DNA of 47,638 bases from Heterotrichella gracilis (lineage: Eukaryota; Sar; Xanthophyceae; Tribonematales; Xanthonemataceae): positions 1 to 47,638 of the forward strand of contig JAULBX010025964.1 of the NCBI GenBank assembly GCA_032358255.1, read 5' to 3'. How positions within the stretch are numbered: position 1 is the stretch's first letter; every line of letters begins with the position of its first letter. A program made the translations under genes and the position numbers. Below are positions 1 through 11,914 of the stretch, piece by piece. The notes below the pieces were generated by a model that saw only the letters and a program-made list of their open reading frames with translations, was not told the DNA's origin and did no database searches.

Positions 1-84
1 ACCCTTCGGATTCGAACCTGCGACCCCTTGCTTAGTTGAACTCAAGACTCAACTCAAACTCAGGTGCTGAGCCAACAGCTGGGT
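1..84 (-). other. tRNA-like Pol III element (tRNA relic or SINE head)
   Basis: On the minus strand an A-box-like TGGCTCAGC lies about 50 nt before a perfect B-box GGTTCGAATCC. The outer 7-mers (ACCCAGC and GAAGGGT) pair at five of seven positions, and the total length of 84 nt is that of a tRNA with a long variable arm. However, the T stem is poorly paired and the anticodon arm is not convincing, so a functional tRNA is unlikely. A tRNA-derived SINE or a decayed tRNA is the better reading. It touches the window edge, so its 3' side cannot be judged. Confidence 0.3.
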
Positions 85-294
85 CGACCGTTGGAGGGAT
101 CCAGGGGGCACCTAGCACCATCACATTTCTTGCCATACACAGTAGCAGCGTATGGCGACACCAGCGCCATGGGACTTGGCGCCAGTCTCTCAGCCAAAGC
201 CCCCACTCCCGGCGCATGTACCCCACCATGGTCCGCCTTCACCAACTGCACCCCCCATCCCCCACCCCTCACCCCTCCCAGTAGTCCACCCCTT

Positions 295-3200
295 TCACAA
301 TGCCTGCTTCCCCTTGTGGTGCACCACGGCGGTGCGGGGCGGAGGTGGGTAGTAGGTGCCTGGCACCCCACCCACCACCCCCCGCTTGCCCTTGGCAGCA
401 CGCGGCAGCAGCATGAGGAAGAGAACCACGATGCTCACCCAGATGATGAGGCCTGAAAGGGGGGGGGGGAGGATGGCGCGTCAGCACAGCAGGAGTGGGG
501 CATGGATACCGGTACATTGCATAGGACTGGATTGTGGCCATTGGTGCTCCAGCACGGTGCCTGGCTATTGTGGTGGGGACTGCGGGCAATGCCGTACCCA
601 TGCAATGATGCACTGCCATCAACTTGTTCTACCATCAAGCAACTTGACTGCACCCGCATCGCCCTCACATTGGGACCACCGCCTCTGCCCCCCGCCCTCC
701 GGACATGTCCCCTACTCCCGCCATCCTGCCCCCCCCCACCATCCCGTACCTATGAACCCCAGGTTGTGCCAGAACGCGGGGTGGAAGTGCTCCCTCTTGA
801 GCACCTGCACCACCTTCTCCACCCCCTGCCCGTCCCTCCGCCCCCCTGCCCCTGGGTGCCGCGCCCCCGCCCCTGCATGAATGTCGTCCACCACCACCCG
901 CGTGTTGTTGAGCACAGGGGCAGACACATGCGCGTGGCTGAACTGCAACCCCTGCTTGGCGAGCGCCAGGCAGTCCTTCACCTGCAGGGGTGGCAGGTGA
1001 AAAAGGGATATGGGTCCAAGAAAGACATGCTTTGGGCCTCATGCGCAAGGGCATGCAAAGGAGCGTCAGATAATACCCTGCCCATCCACCAATACTAGAT
1101 GATTGACCACATAGGCACATGCGCAAGGTCACAGGGATGAGCCAAGGACCCCTGACCTCTCTCCTCACACCCTTTGCTTACCTCCTGTAGCGAGTAGGAC
1201 GGGTTTGCCGTGCACGCCTTCTTCAGCTTCTTCCCCTTGGTGTCGGTCAGACCCCGCAGGCCACCAGCCAGGCGGGAACCGATGGTGGCCAGGCGGCCCT
1301 TGGCTGACCCCCCCTTGCCCTGCAGCTGCACGCCATCCAACCCGTGGCCAGAGTCCAAACCCAGCTGCTGTGCCTGCGCGCGGGTGGTGGTGAGTGGATT
1401 GGATTGATCATTCCACAGCAGGGGAGTGGGATTGGCTTTGCATAAAACTGCTGGCATGGTCATGTAGGGAGCGGAGCGGCAAGGCTAAGGCATTCTCACA
1501 GATCCGGTCGTTGGGCATCGCAACACCTTTTGTTCCTAGACAACAATGACAAACACCGCAGAACACAGCCTTTCTCCAATTTCTCCTTAACATGTACAAA
1601 CTGAAACGCAGCATTCTTATTTTTGAACAAAAAATGCAGACAGTAAAATTTCAAACTATTACCTACTTTATTATAAGTAAAATCATGTGGAGCATTCATC
1701 CATACAAATTGGTGGATTTATGCTTTATGTTTACATGCATTTATGCTTATGTCTCATGCTGCTATGTTGGTGAATTCTGTATGCTGCTAATGCTTTATGT
1801 CTAATGCTTTATGCATTTATGCTTTATGTCTAATGCTGTTTATGTTGGTGAATTCGGGTGCTTTGCCCCGCAGCTCAAGTCCAATGGTCTATTTGGGTGC
1901 GCTGCCACCCACCTGCTCCTTCTTCTCCCTCAGTAAGCGTGCCACCTCTGACTTTGCCTTCTCCTCCTCCTGGGGGTGGGGGATCAAGGTGGAAGAACAG
2001 ATAAGGGGTGGGCAGGAGGAGGCACACCATTGCATAATGCTGGAATTTGACATGTCGGCACGGCAGCTATATTAAAAAAGTGTCATGCATCCCTGGGATG
2101 CATCTGACTAAAAAGTAAAGCACATTTATTTGGCCTGTCAACCAGGTCGCCGTCAGCAACAGGATGCGCGCTAGTGACGGTGCAACGTGCTACGTGAAGG
2201 TGAGTAAGCAGTGTGCTGGGTGCGGTGCAGTGCAGATGTGGGTGTCTATTGGATCATGGACCAAGAGGTAGGCACATGCATCGCAGGGGCACAGTGCAAC
2301 CACTTGCCACGCATCACCCAGCACAGATTAATGCCCATATGTACACTGTCTCCGCACATGGGTAGGCATGTGGCAGCACAGCAATGCCATGCGGGCACGC
2401 AGGCGCCCTCCCTGCACTATCGCTCATACGCAGCTGTCCTGTCCTAGGAAACCAAATTCTGATCACAGAATATTGATGACAAGCCCGCCACAACCAAATT
2501 TGATCCCCATAAAAACCATTCCCCTCCCGTCGCTCCCCGATGTAACCCACCCATCCCTCACCTTGCTCAGCCCGTTGAGGATCTGCTGCGCGGTGGCGGG
2601 TGGCGGCTGCGCCTGCCTCCCCCTCCCCTGCACATGCTGCCCCTGCACCTGCCCTTCACCCGCCTTGAACTTGTCGCTGGCGCCGTGCTGGGCGGAGTGC
2701 TCTGGGTCGCACAGCGCGCAGGCCAGGCGGCATGACACGTGCATGAATCCGGGGTTCTTGGAGCACTCGCCGCCCTTGGCCCACTCGGGGCAGCGCTCCT
2801 GTGGGGACGATGTTTAGGTGATATGATGGGACTAATGTTTAATACATAGCTCTATGACAAGCCCTATTCCGCGTGACAATCACTGAAATTGCACATGTGT
2901 CATGACATGTATGCAACACAGCCTTCTTCCTAAAGCCACCATGATTACGTAACATCAAATACCCCAAAAAGCTTTGGGCCAAAAGCAATCCTGTAGGAGC
3001 GGCAGCCCCTCACATTTTAATAGGTAACCACCCCTTCCCCGGGAGCAACCCCCATCCACTCACATCCTGGTCCGCGCAGGGGTTGATCCCCTCATCCCGC
3101 AGCTTGGCCAGCGCGTCATCCAGCGCGTGCTCATGCTCCCTTGCCTTGGCGCACTCCTGCTGCAGCTGCTCACCCGCTGGGCAGTGCTGAAGGTGGTGCA

Positions 3201-5553
3201 TGCAGTATGCCGCGTTCAGGGTGGCGCTCACCTGGGTGGCAAGCAGGTCGCGCAGCAGCTCTTGGCCCTGCGTGGGGAGGGTTTGGGGTTTAGGGTTATA
3301 GAAATTGGGGCCGCAAGAGCTCCTGGCCCTGGCTGGGCTCCTGGCCCTGGCTGGGTGGATTTAGAGTTTAGGGTTGAGCACATAGAGGCAGCAGCTCCTG
3401 ATCTGGTTAGGGGAGAGGAGTGGCGCGAGGTGGGCTCTGCACGTGATGGCCAGTTCAATGCCTGCACAGCCTCATGCTCACAAGCATGCAATATCCATGT
3501 AAGTCGATGGTTGCACAGGTTGCAATGGAACAGGCAGGCACACACACATGGCTGGCTACCCAATCATGCAGCCCGGCCTGCATGCCACAAAACCCTGGCG
3601 AGCATGACCATCCTGCACTCACCCGTGATTTGAAGCTGCTCGGGTGGGGTGGGTGGGGGAACAGGCCCCCCTGTGGCTTCTCAGCAGACGTGTTCCAAGG
3701 GGGGCACATGAGGGGGTCAAACTCGTAGAACCAGTGCTTGTCCATCTTGAGATTGGGACCCACGGTCCATTCCAGTCCATAATGGAGCACATTCGGGAAC
3801 GCTGGGAACACATAGTGGATGTCAGTGGTGCCCCTGAAAATCCTGTCCAGGAAGATATTTTCACAAAAAAGCCCCGTGGGCCTTGTGGACCGTGAATGCA
3901 TTCATGGCATGGTTACCCTGTGAAGGCGGCAGACCCAACTCACCACACGGCCCTGAACCCACTGCCAAGCAGCATCATATGCCACAGCTCGCAATGCCAC
4001 GGCTTGCAATGCCTAGCGCACGCACACACAGCGGTGCATGGGTGTGGTGACAGCGACACCACACGGTGTCGATTCCGCGCCCACTGACCCGCCAGCCATG
4101 CATCTTGCATGCCAGGCACCCCAGCGGTGCATGCACAAAGGACGGCACGGCGTGATTGAGTGGCGCACGTGTGTGCAGGTGCAAGCTGATCTAGTCCTGC
4201 TAGCATGAACCCTTGCAAAGCACGCACATACGCCCAATATCGTGCAAGGATTTTGCATGCAGCGGCCACCACCAGCTCACACACCATGTGTTCATGGAAG
4301 GTGCAGGGATGCGACCCAACTCTGTCCACCACTGGTGCCCACTACCACTTATCCACGCAAAAACCCTAAGGAAACCCTACCTAGCGGCAGGTCCCCCGGG
4401 TAGATCATGGCTTCCATGAGGGTGTCATGCCAGATGCCTGCCTTGGCTGCCCCGAACGCGTATCCATACATCTCTGATATCCACGGCTTGTCTCCCGGGT
4501 GGGTAGCGTACACATCACCCGACAGATGCCAGGCCTGGACGGGAGGAGAGATAGTGGAAGGATCAAAGAGTGCAAAAGGCGTGCAAACTCAACAAGTGGT
4601 ATACAACAGCACCTTAGTAGTACTGTCTGGCGCCGCGTGTGCTAGGCCGACCGCTAACCAGGTGGCATTGCAGCAAAGCTATTGTATTGTAACTCACTAC
4701 GCAACTCGCAATGCAGCTGCACTGGTGTGCAATGCAGCCCAACGAGCTCAAGGCCCTGAAGGCCATGCGCTGTGTGGCACCAACCTTTAGAAGGGTTGCT
4801 TAAATCATATGCAGTGTGGTCTTTCATTGAAGCATTGGCATGCTGCATTGCATGAGGCGTGTGCTTCGCCAATTGCTGAGCCCTGCCGTTACCCACCTCC
4901 GGGTCAAAGCGCACATCCTCAGTGTACTTGAGCCACAAGGGGGCAAGCACCTCCAGGTCTGAGCGCATCATCATGGTGAACCCGCCACACTGGTCAGCCT
5001 TCCTGCCCACTGGTCCCGCCCTCGAGTCGTTGCGCTTGGCGATCTCGGGTATGTGGATGTCAGCCAGCTCGTTAGCCACCCCCTTCATGTACCCAAAGTA
5101 GGCTGCAACTGCCTTGCCCTTGTGGATGCCAAGCTTGTCAGGGTCAAAGGGCTCCCGCAGGATCATGTCAGCGTCTATGACCAGTACCACGTCCTCTGTG
5201 GGTTTGACATCCTGCAGCCAGTGCATCACAGCGCCGGGCTTGTTGTAGGCTGAGTAGTGGTCCTTGGTTCTGGGATGTATTGAGTAGGATGGAGCAACGT
5301 AGGTGGGCATGAGGTCTGTGTGGGGGTACGTTTTCCTCTCCTCCTCTGTACAGCTCATCAAGCGAGTGAAGGCCCCCGGCTGGCCTGACTTTTTGTGGCT
5401 GTAGTACATGCCCAGGGACTGCCAGCTGAAGTACATGGAGCACTCTGTGGTGATGACTGTGTGCACAGACAGAGCTGCTACCGCTCCACTGAAGTGATGA
5501 AACCAACAGCCCAGTACCGTGGCTGTTGCCCATGTTATGGCCAGAGGCCCCAT
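295..5553 (-). CDS. SGT1: Peptidyl-serine alpha-galactosyltransferase (SGT1/SERGT family, GT96)
   Basis: Transfers galactose to serine in hydroxyproline-rich wall and secreted glycoproteins, in the ER/Golgi. Nine exons: 5553-4897, 4534-4381, 3801-3623, 3267-3064, 2798-2562, 1969-1913, 1373-1182, 981-750, 452-295; all phases close, giving 689 aa. An N-terminal hydrophobic stretch (about residues 3-30) precedes the catalytic domain, which carries TECSMYFSWQ, SGQPGAFTRLMSC and the DAD metal/nucleotide-sugar motif at 127-129 (LVIDADMI), then DKPWISEMYGYAFGAA and FPNVLHYGLEW. A six-cysteine ShKT module spans the exon 4/5 junction (C394 to C428). Exon 6 adds a charged helix, and the protein ends with a membrane anchor (LIIWVSIVVLFLMLL) and a short tail. 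The start is the first ATG; an upstream in-frame GTG was not used. Family and domain order match the Arabidopsis and Chlamydomonas enzymes; the latter is slightly longer. Confidence 0.93.
3317..3356 (-). repeat. Two echoes of SGT1 exon 4 start with acceptor site
   Basis: Two tandem copies of about 18-19 bp in intron 3 of SGT1 read, on the minus strand, CCAG then GGCCAGGAGC. The true exon 4 starts CAG then GGCCAAGAGC, at 3267. The copies therefore duplicate the acceptor and first bases of the exon. A TTTAGGG-like stretch (about 3285-3298) lies between the copies and the real exon. Confidence 0.75.
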
Positions 5554-7041
5554 GGCTACGCTGCCCACAGGCTGATGCAGTCGATCAGGAGTGAAACAAG
5601 CCGGGTACTTGTTTCCAGTTCAATTTGCGGGCGTTACGTGTTGAAGCCCGAATGTGCTTGCAGGAGGAGCAAGTTGGGCATCGGGGCATGGCGGAAGCTT
5701 CCGCGCCAGGAAGCATATCAAGGCAAACGCATGCAACAACAACGTGCGCCAGTTTAATATTAGAGTATTAACACGAACACTGCTAGTTGGCAACGCCTTA
5801 TGAGGTTGAATTTGGCAGGACAGACAGCTTGGGCGGGGTGCCACCACCATGCGAGCGTGGGAATGAATGGGCGCCAAGGGACAACAGGCGTCTGATGGTA
5901 GTGGCATACATTGGGGACTAAAGAGTTTGTATAGAGCACAACTTTGTGCCCGCGATGTTCTCAGAGAAGCTCCAAGTTTCCCCTAACCATTGCTCAAGTG
6001 GTCAAATCCCAGAAAAGCAGCCCATAATCCCCATGCAGAATGTATTATTTTAATTTCTTTTCTTTAATCCAATATGATTACAAATATATATTATTAAATC
6101 TGGTGTGCAATGACATCCCTTCAATGACAGGACAACATTGACACAATGACAGGATAATCTGTCACAGTCTGAATGAACTATCATTGGACGTAGCAGCAAT
6201 GGAAAAGCAATACGGGTACTGGTAGAATTGTTGAATAATAAGGTATTGCCACGTCAACACGCACGCCACAAGGTTGTTATGGGTAATAACAGGCTACAGC
6301 ATCCATTTGGGTGCACACCCCAATGGTGCGCGTGTTCCTCTAAACTTGAAGATGCACCCATGCCTTTCGACACCAAAACCCTTTCCAGGCAACCAGGCTT
6401 CCAAATCCAAGTGATGCTGTCATGACAAGTTCAACCCTCACCAGGGAAAAACCATTACCTAGTTTCTAGAAACGAAGGGTCAGTAAACCTCCTAGGACTC
6501 GGACAGGACAACAAGTTTTGGCTGGCTGTAGGGTTGCACGAGCGGTGCTCAAAATTTGCATATATAGCAGCACCCCGTTGGGCCTAGGCATAGAAGATAG
6601 GGCAGGGTTGCAATCACACGAAAGCTGCAGTAAAACCCGGGAGAGCTGTCTCGTCTGCAGACAGAGGCAGGCGCCACTATGGGTTGTTTCAGCACATTCT
6701 TGGCTGGAGCTGAAGTGTAGGTGAACATAGGTGCTGGCAGCTACTGTTGCATTGCTATGTGGTAACAGGCAAGATGGCCGCCCAGACAATATACGGGGCA
6801 GTGCACCTGGCAGACAAGAAACATTTTTTGCAGTAAATGAGGCCGCGCCACTAGCCCAGTGGACCAACCCTTGCAGCTGTGGCCACTGTGGCTAATAAAT
6901 TTTGTGGAAAACCAGTATTGGCAAGCTGGGGGTTCCTCAGGCACTATTCTGCCGCCAAAATTAGACGATGAGGAGGCATTTGACCACGCTGCTTGGCCTT
7001 GGTGTGCACTGCATCGACGTGCGAGCTGATAGCCCCCTGGC
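5554..7041. other. Intergenic region, no gene seen
   Basis: Lies upstream of SGT1 and downstream of the secreted-protein gene. It includes an AT-rich patch (about 6040-6110), candidate 5' flank for SGT1 and 3' flank for its neighbour. Open frames here (for example a 133-codon one on the minus strand at 6466-6867) show no recognisable domain and no bias like the neighbouring exons. No RNA gene was recognised. Confidence 0.5.
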
Positions 7042-8300
7042 TTACACCTTGGCGGGGATGATGTTGCTGCCAGGTGGCGTCCCCTTGCTGGCTGACGTCA
7101 CCGTCTGCAAGATGGAGGCCATTGCCCCCGTCTGCCCAGGCACCACACCCGCCGCAGCCTCTGCCGCTACCGTCGTGCCTGCTGTGGGCGCCAGGGCAGT
7201 GCCCCCGATGTCTGCCATGCGGGCGGTGTTTCGTTGCTGCAGCTGCTGGAGCCTGACCGAGGAGGGCTTGCCAGCTGGCGGCTGTGTGTAGGTCATGGGG
7301 TTGGGCGCCTGGCCGCCTGCCGTGGCGGCCGTGGTGGGGGCTGTGGGTGCAACGGCTGCTGTTGGGCTGCCTGAGCAGCCCCTGAACATCCTGCACTGGC
7401 AGGGGTCCACGCAGGCGCTTGCAGTCCTGTCCGCATATTTGCCCTTCTTGCCACCCAGCAGGCCGCTCTTCAGGGGCAGCACGATCTTCTCTGCCGTGAC
7501 GGTTTTTGTGTAGAACAGCACGGTGTCTGCTTCCCGCACGCCCACCACCGCCTTGCCCACGCCCCCTTGCTCGTTCAGCAAGCTGCTGATGAAGTTGGCG
7601 GTGGCCTGAGACAGAAGACAGGCAGCGCATCAGTTGGCAGGTTCATTAAGTAGTCAGTGAGTTGCATGCATACAAATTCATTGATGCTGAAAGTAAACAC
7701 ACGAGGTGGGTTAGTGTATGGACCAAAGGATGGTTAAGAAGTGAGGTGAGGCCAACTCGCGGTGCACTGCTTGTTTCCAACATGTCCTGTTTCAGGATGT
7801 GTGGCAGCAATCCTATGTTGGTGTAGCGGAGTGGTTTTGCCTGCACGTACCGCTCCCGAGTCGCTTGTCAGCGTGGGCGCTGTGTTGACCTCCTGGATGA
7901 CTTCCTCGGCTATGCTGAGGGGTGGGGGCGGGGCATCAGGGGGTGGTGGGTAGCTGGTGGCAGGCGCAGCCACTCCCTTGCCCACCACTGCTGGAGGTGG
8001 AGGAGGGGACAGGATCCAATCTGAGGCTGCGGCTTTCAGCGTGTAGTCACCGCCCTGTGCATCTGAAAGCAGAACAAAGCTGGTTAATATTCCTACTGCC
8101 AGCATGTAGTCACAAATTGGGTCCCTCCTGGCTATACAAGTGGTTCATGCTACAAGCAGGAACAGGCATTTGCTAAGCTGAGATCGGAATAAGCAGGAGG
8201 GTGATATGTGTGTTGCCATGAGGTTCATGACGGTAAGCGCACCTGTGAGTTGGCTGAACACCAGGACTGCTGCACAGATGACATGCCAGTGCCAGCTCAT
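7042..8300 (-). CDS. Secreted proline-rich protein of unknown function
   Basis: Function not recognised. Three exons (8300-8243, 8062-7851, 7605-7042) join in frame to 277 aa. Exon 1 encodes a classic signal peptide (MSWHWHVICAAVLVFSQLT) cut by an intron just after the hydrophobic core. Exon 2 has SPPPPP and YPPPPDAPPPP runs, typical sites for hydroxyproline/serine glycosylation in algal wall proteins. Exon 3 begins with a block that looks folded (about residues 91-150): VGVREADTVLFYTKTVTAEK, then KKGKYADRT and four cysteines in ACVDPCQCRMFRGC. A long Ala/Thr/Pro-rich tail follows. The signal peptide plus P-rich spacer suggests an extracellular or wall protein, which would be a substrate type for the SGT1-like enzyme nearby, but that link is inference. 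The stop codon overlaps a TGTAA word. Confidence 0.75.
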
Positions 8301-10259
8301 GCTGCCAAAGCGCCGTCAAGGCTACCCTCCCACAAGTGGCAAGAGTGTGTCAACTTGAACAACCCAACCAGGCTGACGAGATGTGTGGGTTGGGGCTGGT
8401 TTTATTGTGCCAAGGCTGAAAGTCTCCCTGTTGCTGTAGCCAAAGAAGTATGCGTTTTGGCTGGCGGAGGCCCGTTGCCGCCTGACGTCAGCTACGCCCA
8501 CCATCCATCTGTCCCTTCGGCGAGGCTGCAAGCAGGGTTGCGTTAGGCACGGCTCCTCGTTGGCTCTGACGTGGGCACTTTGAGCGGGATGGCTGCGCAG
8601 TGTTGCTAGACAACCAAAGCTCGCGAGTTCTACGGTTGAAGCAGACAACATACAAAGAAGAAAAATCTCCTAGCACAGTCAGTGATGCAACGAAACAGAG
8701 CACCCTTGAGTTGTGAGGGCAGTGGTTACGCCGGCTGTTATTGCCACATGTGCTCGAGCACTGCCAGCTCACGCAGCATACATCTTGTGGTTGAACCAGC
8801 TGTAGCCCCAAAACGCCCAGGAACGGTGCGCTCGTGTATGTACGCGAGATACCTTATGATAAGAAGCCGAATCCACAGCTTTCTCGGCGTCTGAAAGAGT
8901 TTGCTCCGGTAGTAATCCCGTATTTCTTGGCGCCCAAACCTGACAATCCGCTGGTACTGTACTGACACGAGATGCACCCCAGGTCGCAAAAGCCTGTATC
9001 CTGACGATAGCAATAAGCAAGGCAGGCTTTACTGTGCTTCAAGTGACCAAAACAACACCTGAAACAGGTTCTAGCTGCTGTTCTTACGGGCGCACTCTAA
9101 TGCATGCATGCACAGTACAGTGACGACTCCCGGACGACTCCCGGATCCGAAAGCCCGCCCAAATCATCCGGCCGGCCCGATTCGTATCGCACACCCTGCT
9201 CCGAGATAAGAAACCCTCATCCGACAGCAGAAGCTTCTCAAACTGCCGGGCAATAAATATTCAATTCCTTCAGGGGACTTTGTACATAATCCTCAAGAAC
9301 AGGAGAGAGACCCAACCCAGTGGCATGGCGCACTGCGATGTACACACACTGTTCGTTGTTACAAACTGAAAACACTGTGTACCTCGCCTTACCAGTGGGT
9401 TGCTCACAGGCAGATGTTTAGGCTATGCGCCTGCCTTGCTTTTTGTGTCAAAGATTAATTACTGTTTGTGAACATGCAGGGCAAAGTTGCCGTTCAAGTG
9501 TATACCAACCACAGGCTAACACATGTGTGGCCCACCAGCGCAGTTGAATTGCAAGGCTTCGCAATATTGGTGCCCAAACCTTATTCAACGTGCGGCTATC
9601 ACGGCAGTGTTCCGAGTGCCCCTGGGCTGTCCATGACTAATTCCAGTGTATGCTGTCGTCAGTCAGCACTCCCCAAGTGTTGAAACCCTAAGGGTAGCGC
9701 CTGGAATAGACCCAACCAGGTCAATACTCCCAGCCTGGTTAAAGTAAAAGTTATCACAAGAGTCATATGTAGCTACAAACTAGGCCGCAAGCCTGTGGGT
9801 TGTTGTTCATTTTCGTTTGGTAGGTTTCTAAGCTAGTGGCGCATCACATACCTTGAAAATATATGTGTGCTGCCTGCGCCCTGCACTCCACCATGCACAC
9901 CACCATTGTATATGACATGGCATACAATGGCATGAAAAGCCATGACATAAAGAAAAAAACACTGGAACACCTGGGTCACAACTAAAGCATGCACGCCAGC
10001 CCACAGCAACCGGTCAATGGGCCTTTGCTACGAAGTCAGACGTGCTAATGCTAGCACGTGGGGTTCGTGGCGCTCTCCATGCCACGCCACACTCACACCG
10101 CCCCCCGCATGCATAGCACCACTGGGGAAATACCCTCCTGCCTGAGTGTAGTGTGTGGACACCGCCTAGTCCAGCCAGGTCTGTAACACAGCGCTGCCCG
10201 CACTCCCCCTGGGCGCTGCCGCTCTCCCCGCACCTCCCCCTCCCTTCCCCCTCCCCGCC
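8301..10259. other. Intergenic region, no gene seen
   Basis: About 2 kb between the start of the secreted-protein gene and the stop of PEX11. No frame here shows a domain or exon-like bias. A short direct repeat (GACTCCCGGAC) occurs near 9123-9145. The rest is unremarkable intergenic DNA, including the probable 5' flank of the secreted-protein gene next to 8300. Confidence 0.5.
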
Positions 10260-11914
10260 TCACCCGGGCCAGTTCTTGCGCGCGCTGATGCCCCCCGACA
10301 CCAGCCCCGCCACGCACAGCAGTGCGGGGCTGCCCCACACGCCCCGCACCTCGCGCACGTCGTTCAGCGCCATCAGGCCGTCCGCAAGGTCCTGGACCAC
10401 CGCCAGGGTGCGCATGGCGCGCCGGGAGCGCAGATTGTTGATCTCAAGCATCAGCTGCTGCTGGCCCTCGTCGGGGAGCGCGAGGGCGTTCTCTGCAGGA
10501 GGGATGCGGGAATGGAATAAGGTTTGGGTGCAAATTTTGAAGGAACGGGGGGATCAAGTGCGCATACGCACATGCCGTGCCATGCCATGCCGTTGCGTAG
10601 AATAATAGAAACAAATGATAGCCCACAACTAGAATAGGCTTAGTACCTAGGCTGGAGCCTGCGCCCCCATTGGTCCCCCTTCCCAGGCCAATCGCGATTG
10701 GGTAAAAAGGCCCATGCCACTCTGCACCCTTCACCCCCTTGTCCCCCTTGCCCGCACCCCACACCCTAGACCCTAAGCACCCCTGGGCAGCCCCCACACC
10801 CCGCGCCCCCACCTGCCCCCCCCTTGTCCCTCCTGCGCGCCAGCTCCTCCAGCAGCGCCAGCTCGCGCTCCAGCGCCGCACTGATGCGCAGCAGGTTGAG
10901 CGTCACGTTGCCGCTGTAGCCAACCAGCTCGCCCCAGGCGCTCACAGTCTGCGGGGGGAGACCACCAAGGGGGGAAGGGTCAGGGCCGTGGCCATATGGG
11001 AATAAAGTGCACGCCCGGACCCAACTTGCCCCGGGCAAAACAGCCACAGTGACAAGTACAAATAGGCAACTTCAATCACAACGTGTGGACGGGACTACTG
11101 AAATGAATGCAGATACGCACACCGCGAGCACATTTTAATTGCATTGAATTCAGTGGACCTGCCCACACATTGCGAGAGGAGTTCCCTATTTGTAGTTCTC
11201 CCTGTGGCTATTTTGGCTAGGCCAACGACCAATGCCTGTACTACCGTACTAGGGTTTTTCCTGAACCCTAGTGTTGACATCATTCTGACTGACCTGCAGC
11301 CTGTTTGCCAGCGATGGGTGCAGGAATCCCGCCTTGACCAGCCAGGTGAACTGCTCCACAAAGTAGTAGGTGCCCTCACCCGCGTTGCTGATGAACTGCA
11401 AGGGGGGGAAGGTGTGGGAGGGAGGGGGAGGGAGGGGGAGGGGGCGAGGCACTGGGCATTGGGAAAAAAATGATATCAGCTCCCAATGAGAGTTTCATAT
11501 GGTCCTTCTGGACAACCACCCACCACTCATTCCAAGCCACCCCACATCATTGAACGATGTAAACAGAACCCTACCATCCCCCCACTAAACCCTGGCAAAC
11601 CCTACGCACCCCCACACCCCTACCTCAAAGAAGCCATAGGGCGTGGTCACCGGCATCTTGCGTATCGCGTCCACGTTCTTGAGAAACTTGCCCAGCCGGT
11701 AGGCCTTCCTGCCCGTCCCTATGCTGCTCTCGAGGTTGCGGAACCGAGTGGCAACCTCCGACCTTGAGTTTGCAAACACAGTCACTAGCAGGAGCTTGAT
11801 GAGGTAGCGGATGAGCTTGAGTACCTTATCGATGCCGTCGCGCTTAGCTAGGAAGGTTATGGTTTTGTCCAGAGTGTCGGCCTTCCGCCGGTCTGCGGGC
11901 ACCATAGCCTGCAT
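10260..11914 (-). CDS. PEX11: Peroxisomal membrane protein 11 (PEX11)
   Basis: PEX11 proteins bend and elongate the peroxisomal membrane before division. Four exons (11914-11624, 11395-11294, 10948-10813, 10492-10260) join in frame to 253 aa, the usual family length. The N-terminus reads RKADTLDKTITFLAKRDGID then KVLKLIRYLIKLLL, the amphipathic-helix region typical of the family. Next come FRNLESSIGTGRKAYRLGKF, YYFVEQFTWLVKAGFL and a charged helix (ALERELALLEELARRR). A C-terminal hydrophobic segment (GSPALLCVAGLVSGGIS) ends in a short basic tail. The first ATG (11914) was chosen; a second lies three codons on, and an in-frame upstream extension is open but looks like UTR. Confidence 0.92.

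Noticed and set aside
1-84. Functional tRNA gene
   Set aside because: A- and B-box words are present, but the T stem and anticodon arm do not pair well enough; listed only as a tRNA-like relic.
3802-3835. Alternative earlier acceptor for SGT1 exon 3 (TTTTCAG)
   Set aside because: Joining here puts TGA in frame after exon 2. The acceptor ending at 3802 keeps the frame and gives FPNVLHYGLEW directly after the exon 2 sequence, as in the family.
6944-7630. 228-codon minus-strand frame
   Set aside because: Same strand but shifted frame over exon 3 of the secreted-protein gene. The chosen frame joins cleanly to a signal-peptide exon; this one does not.
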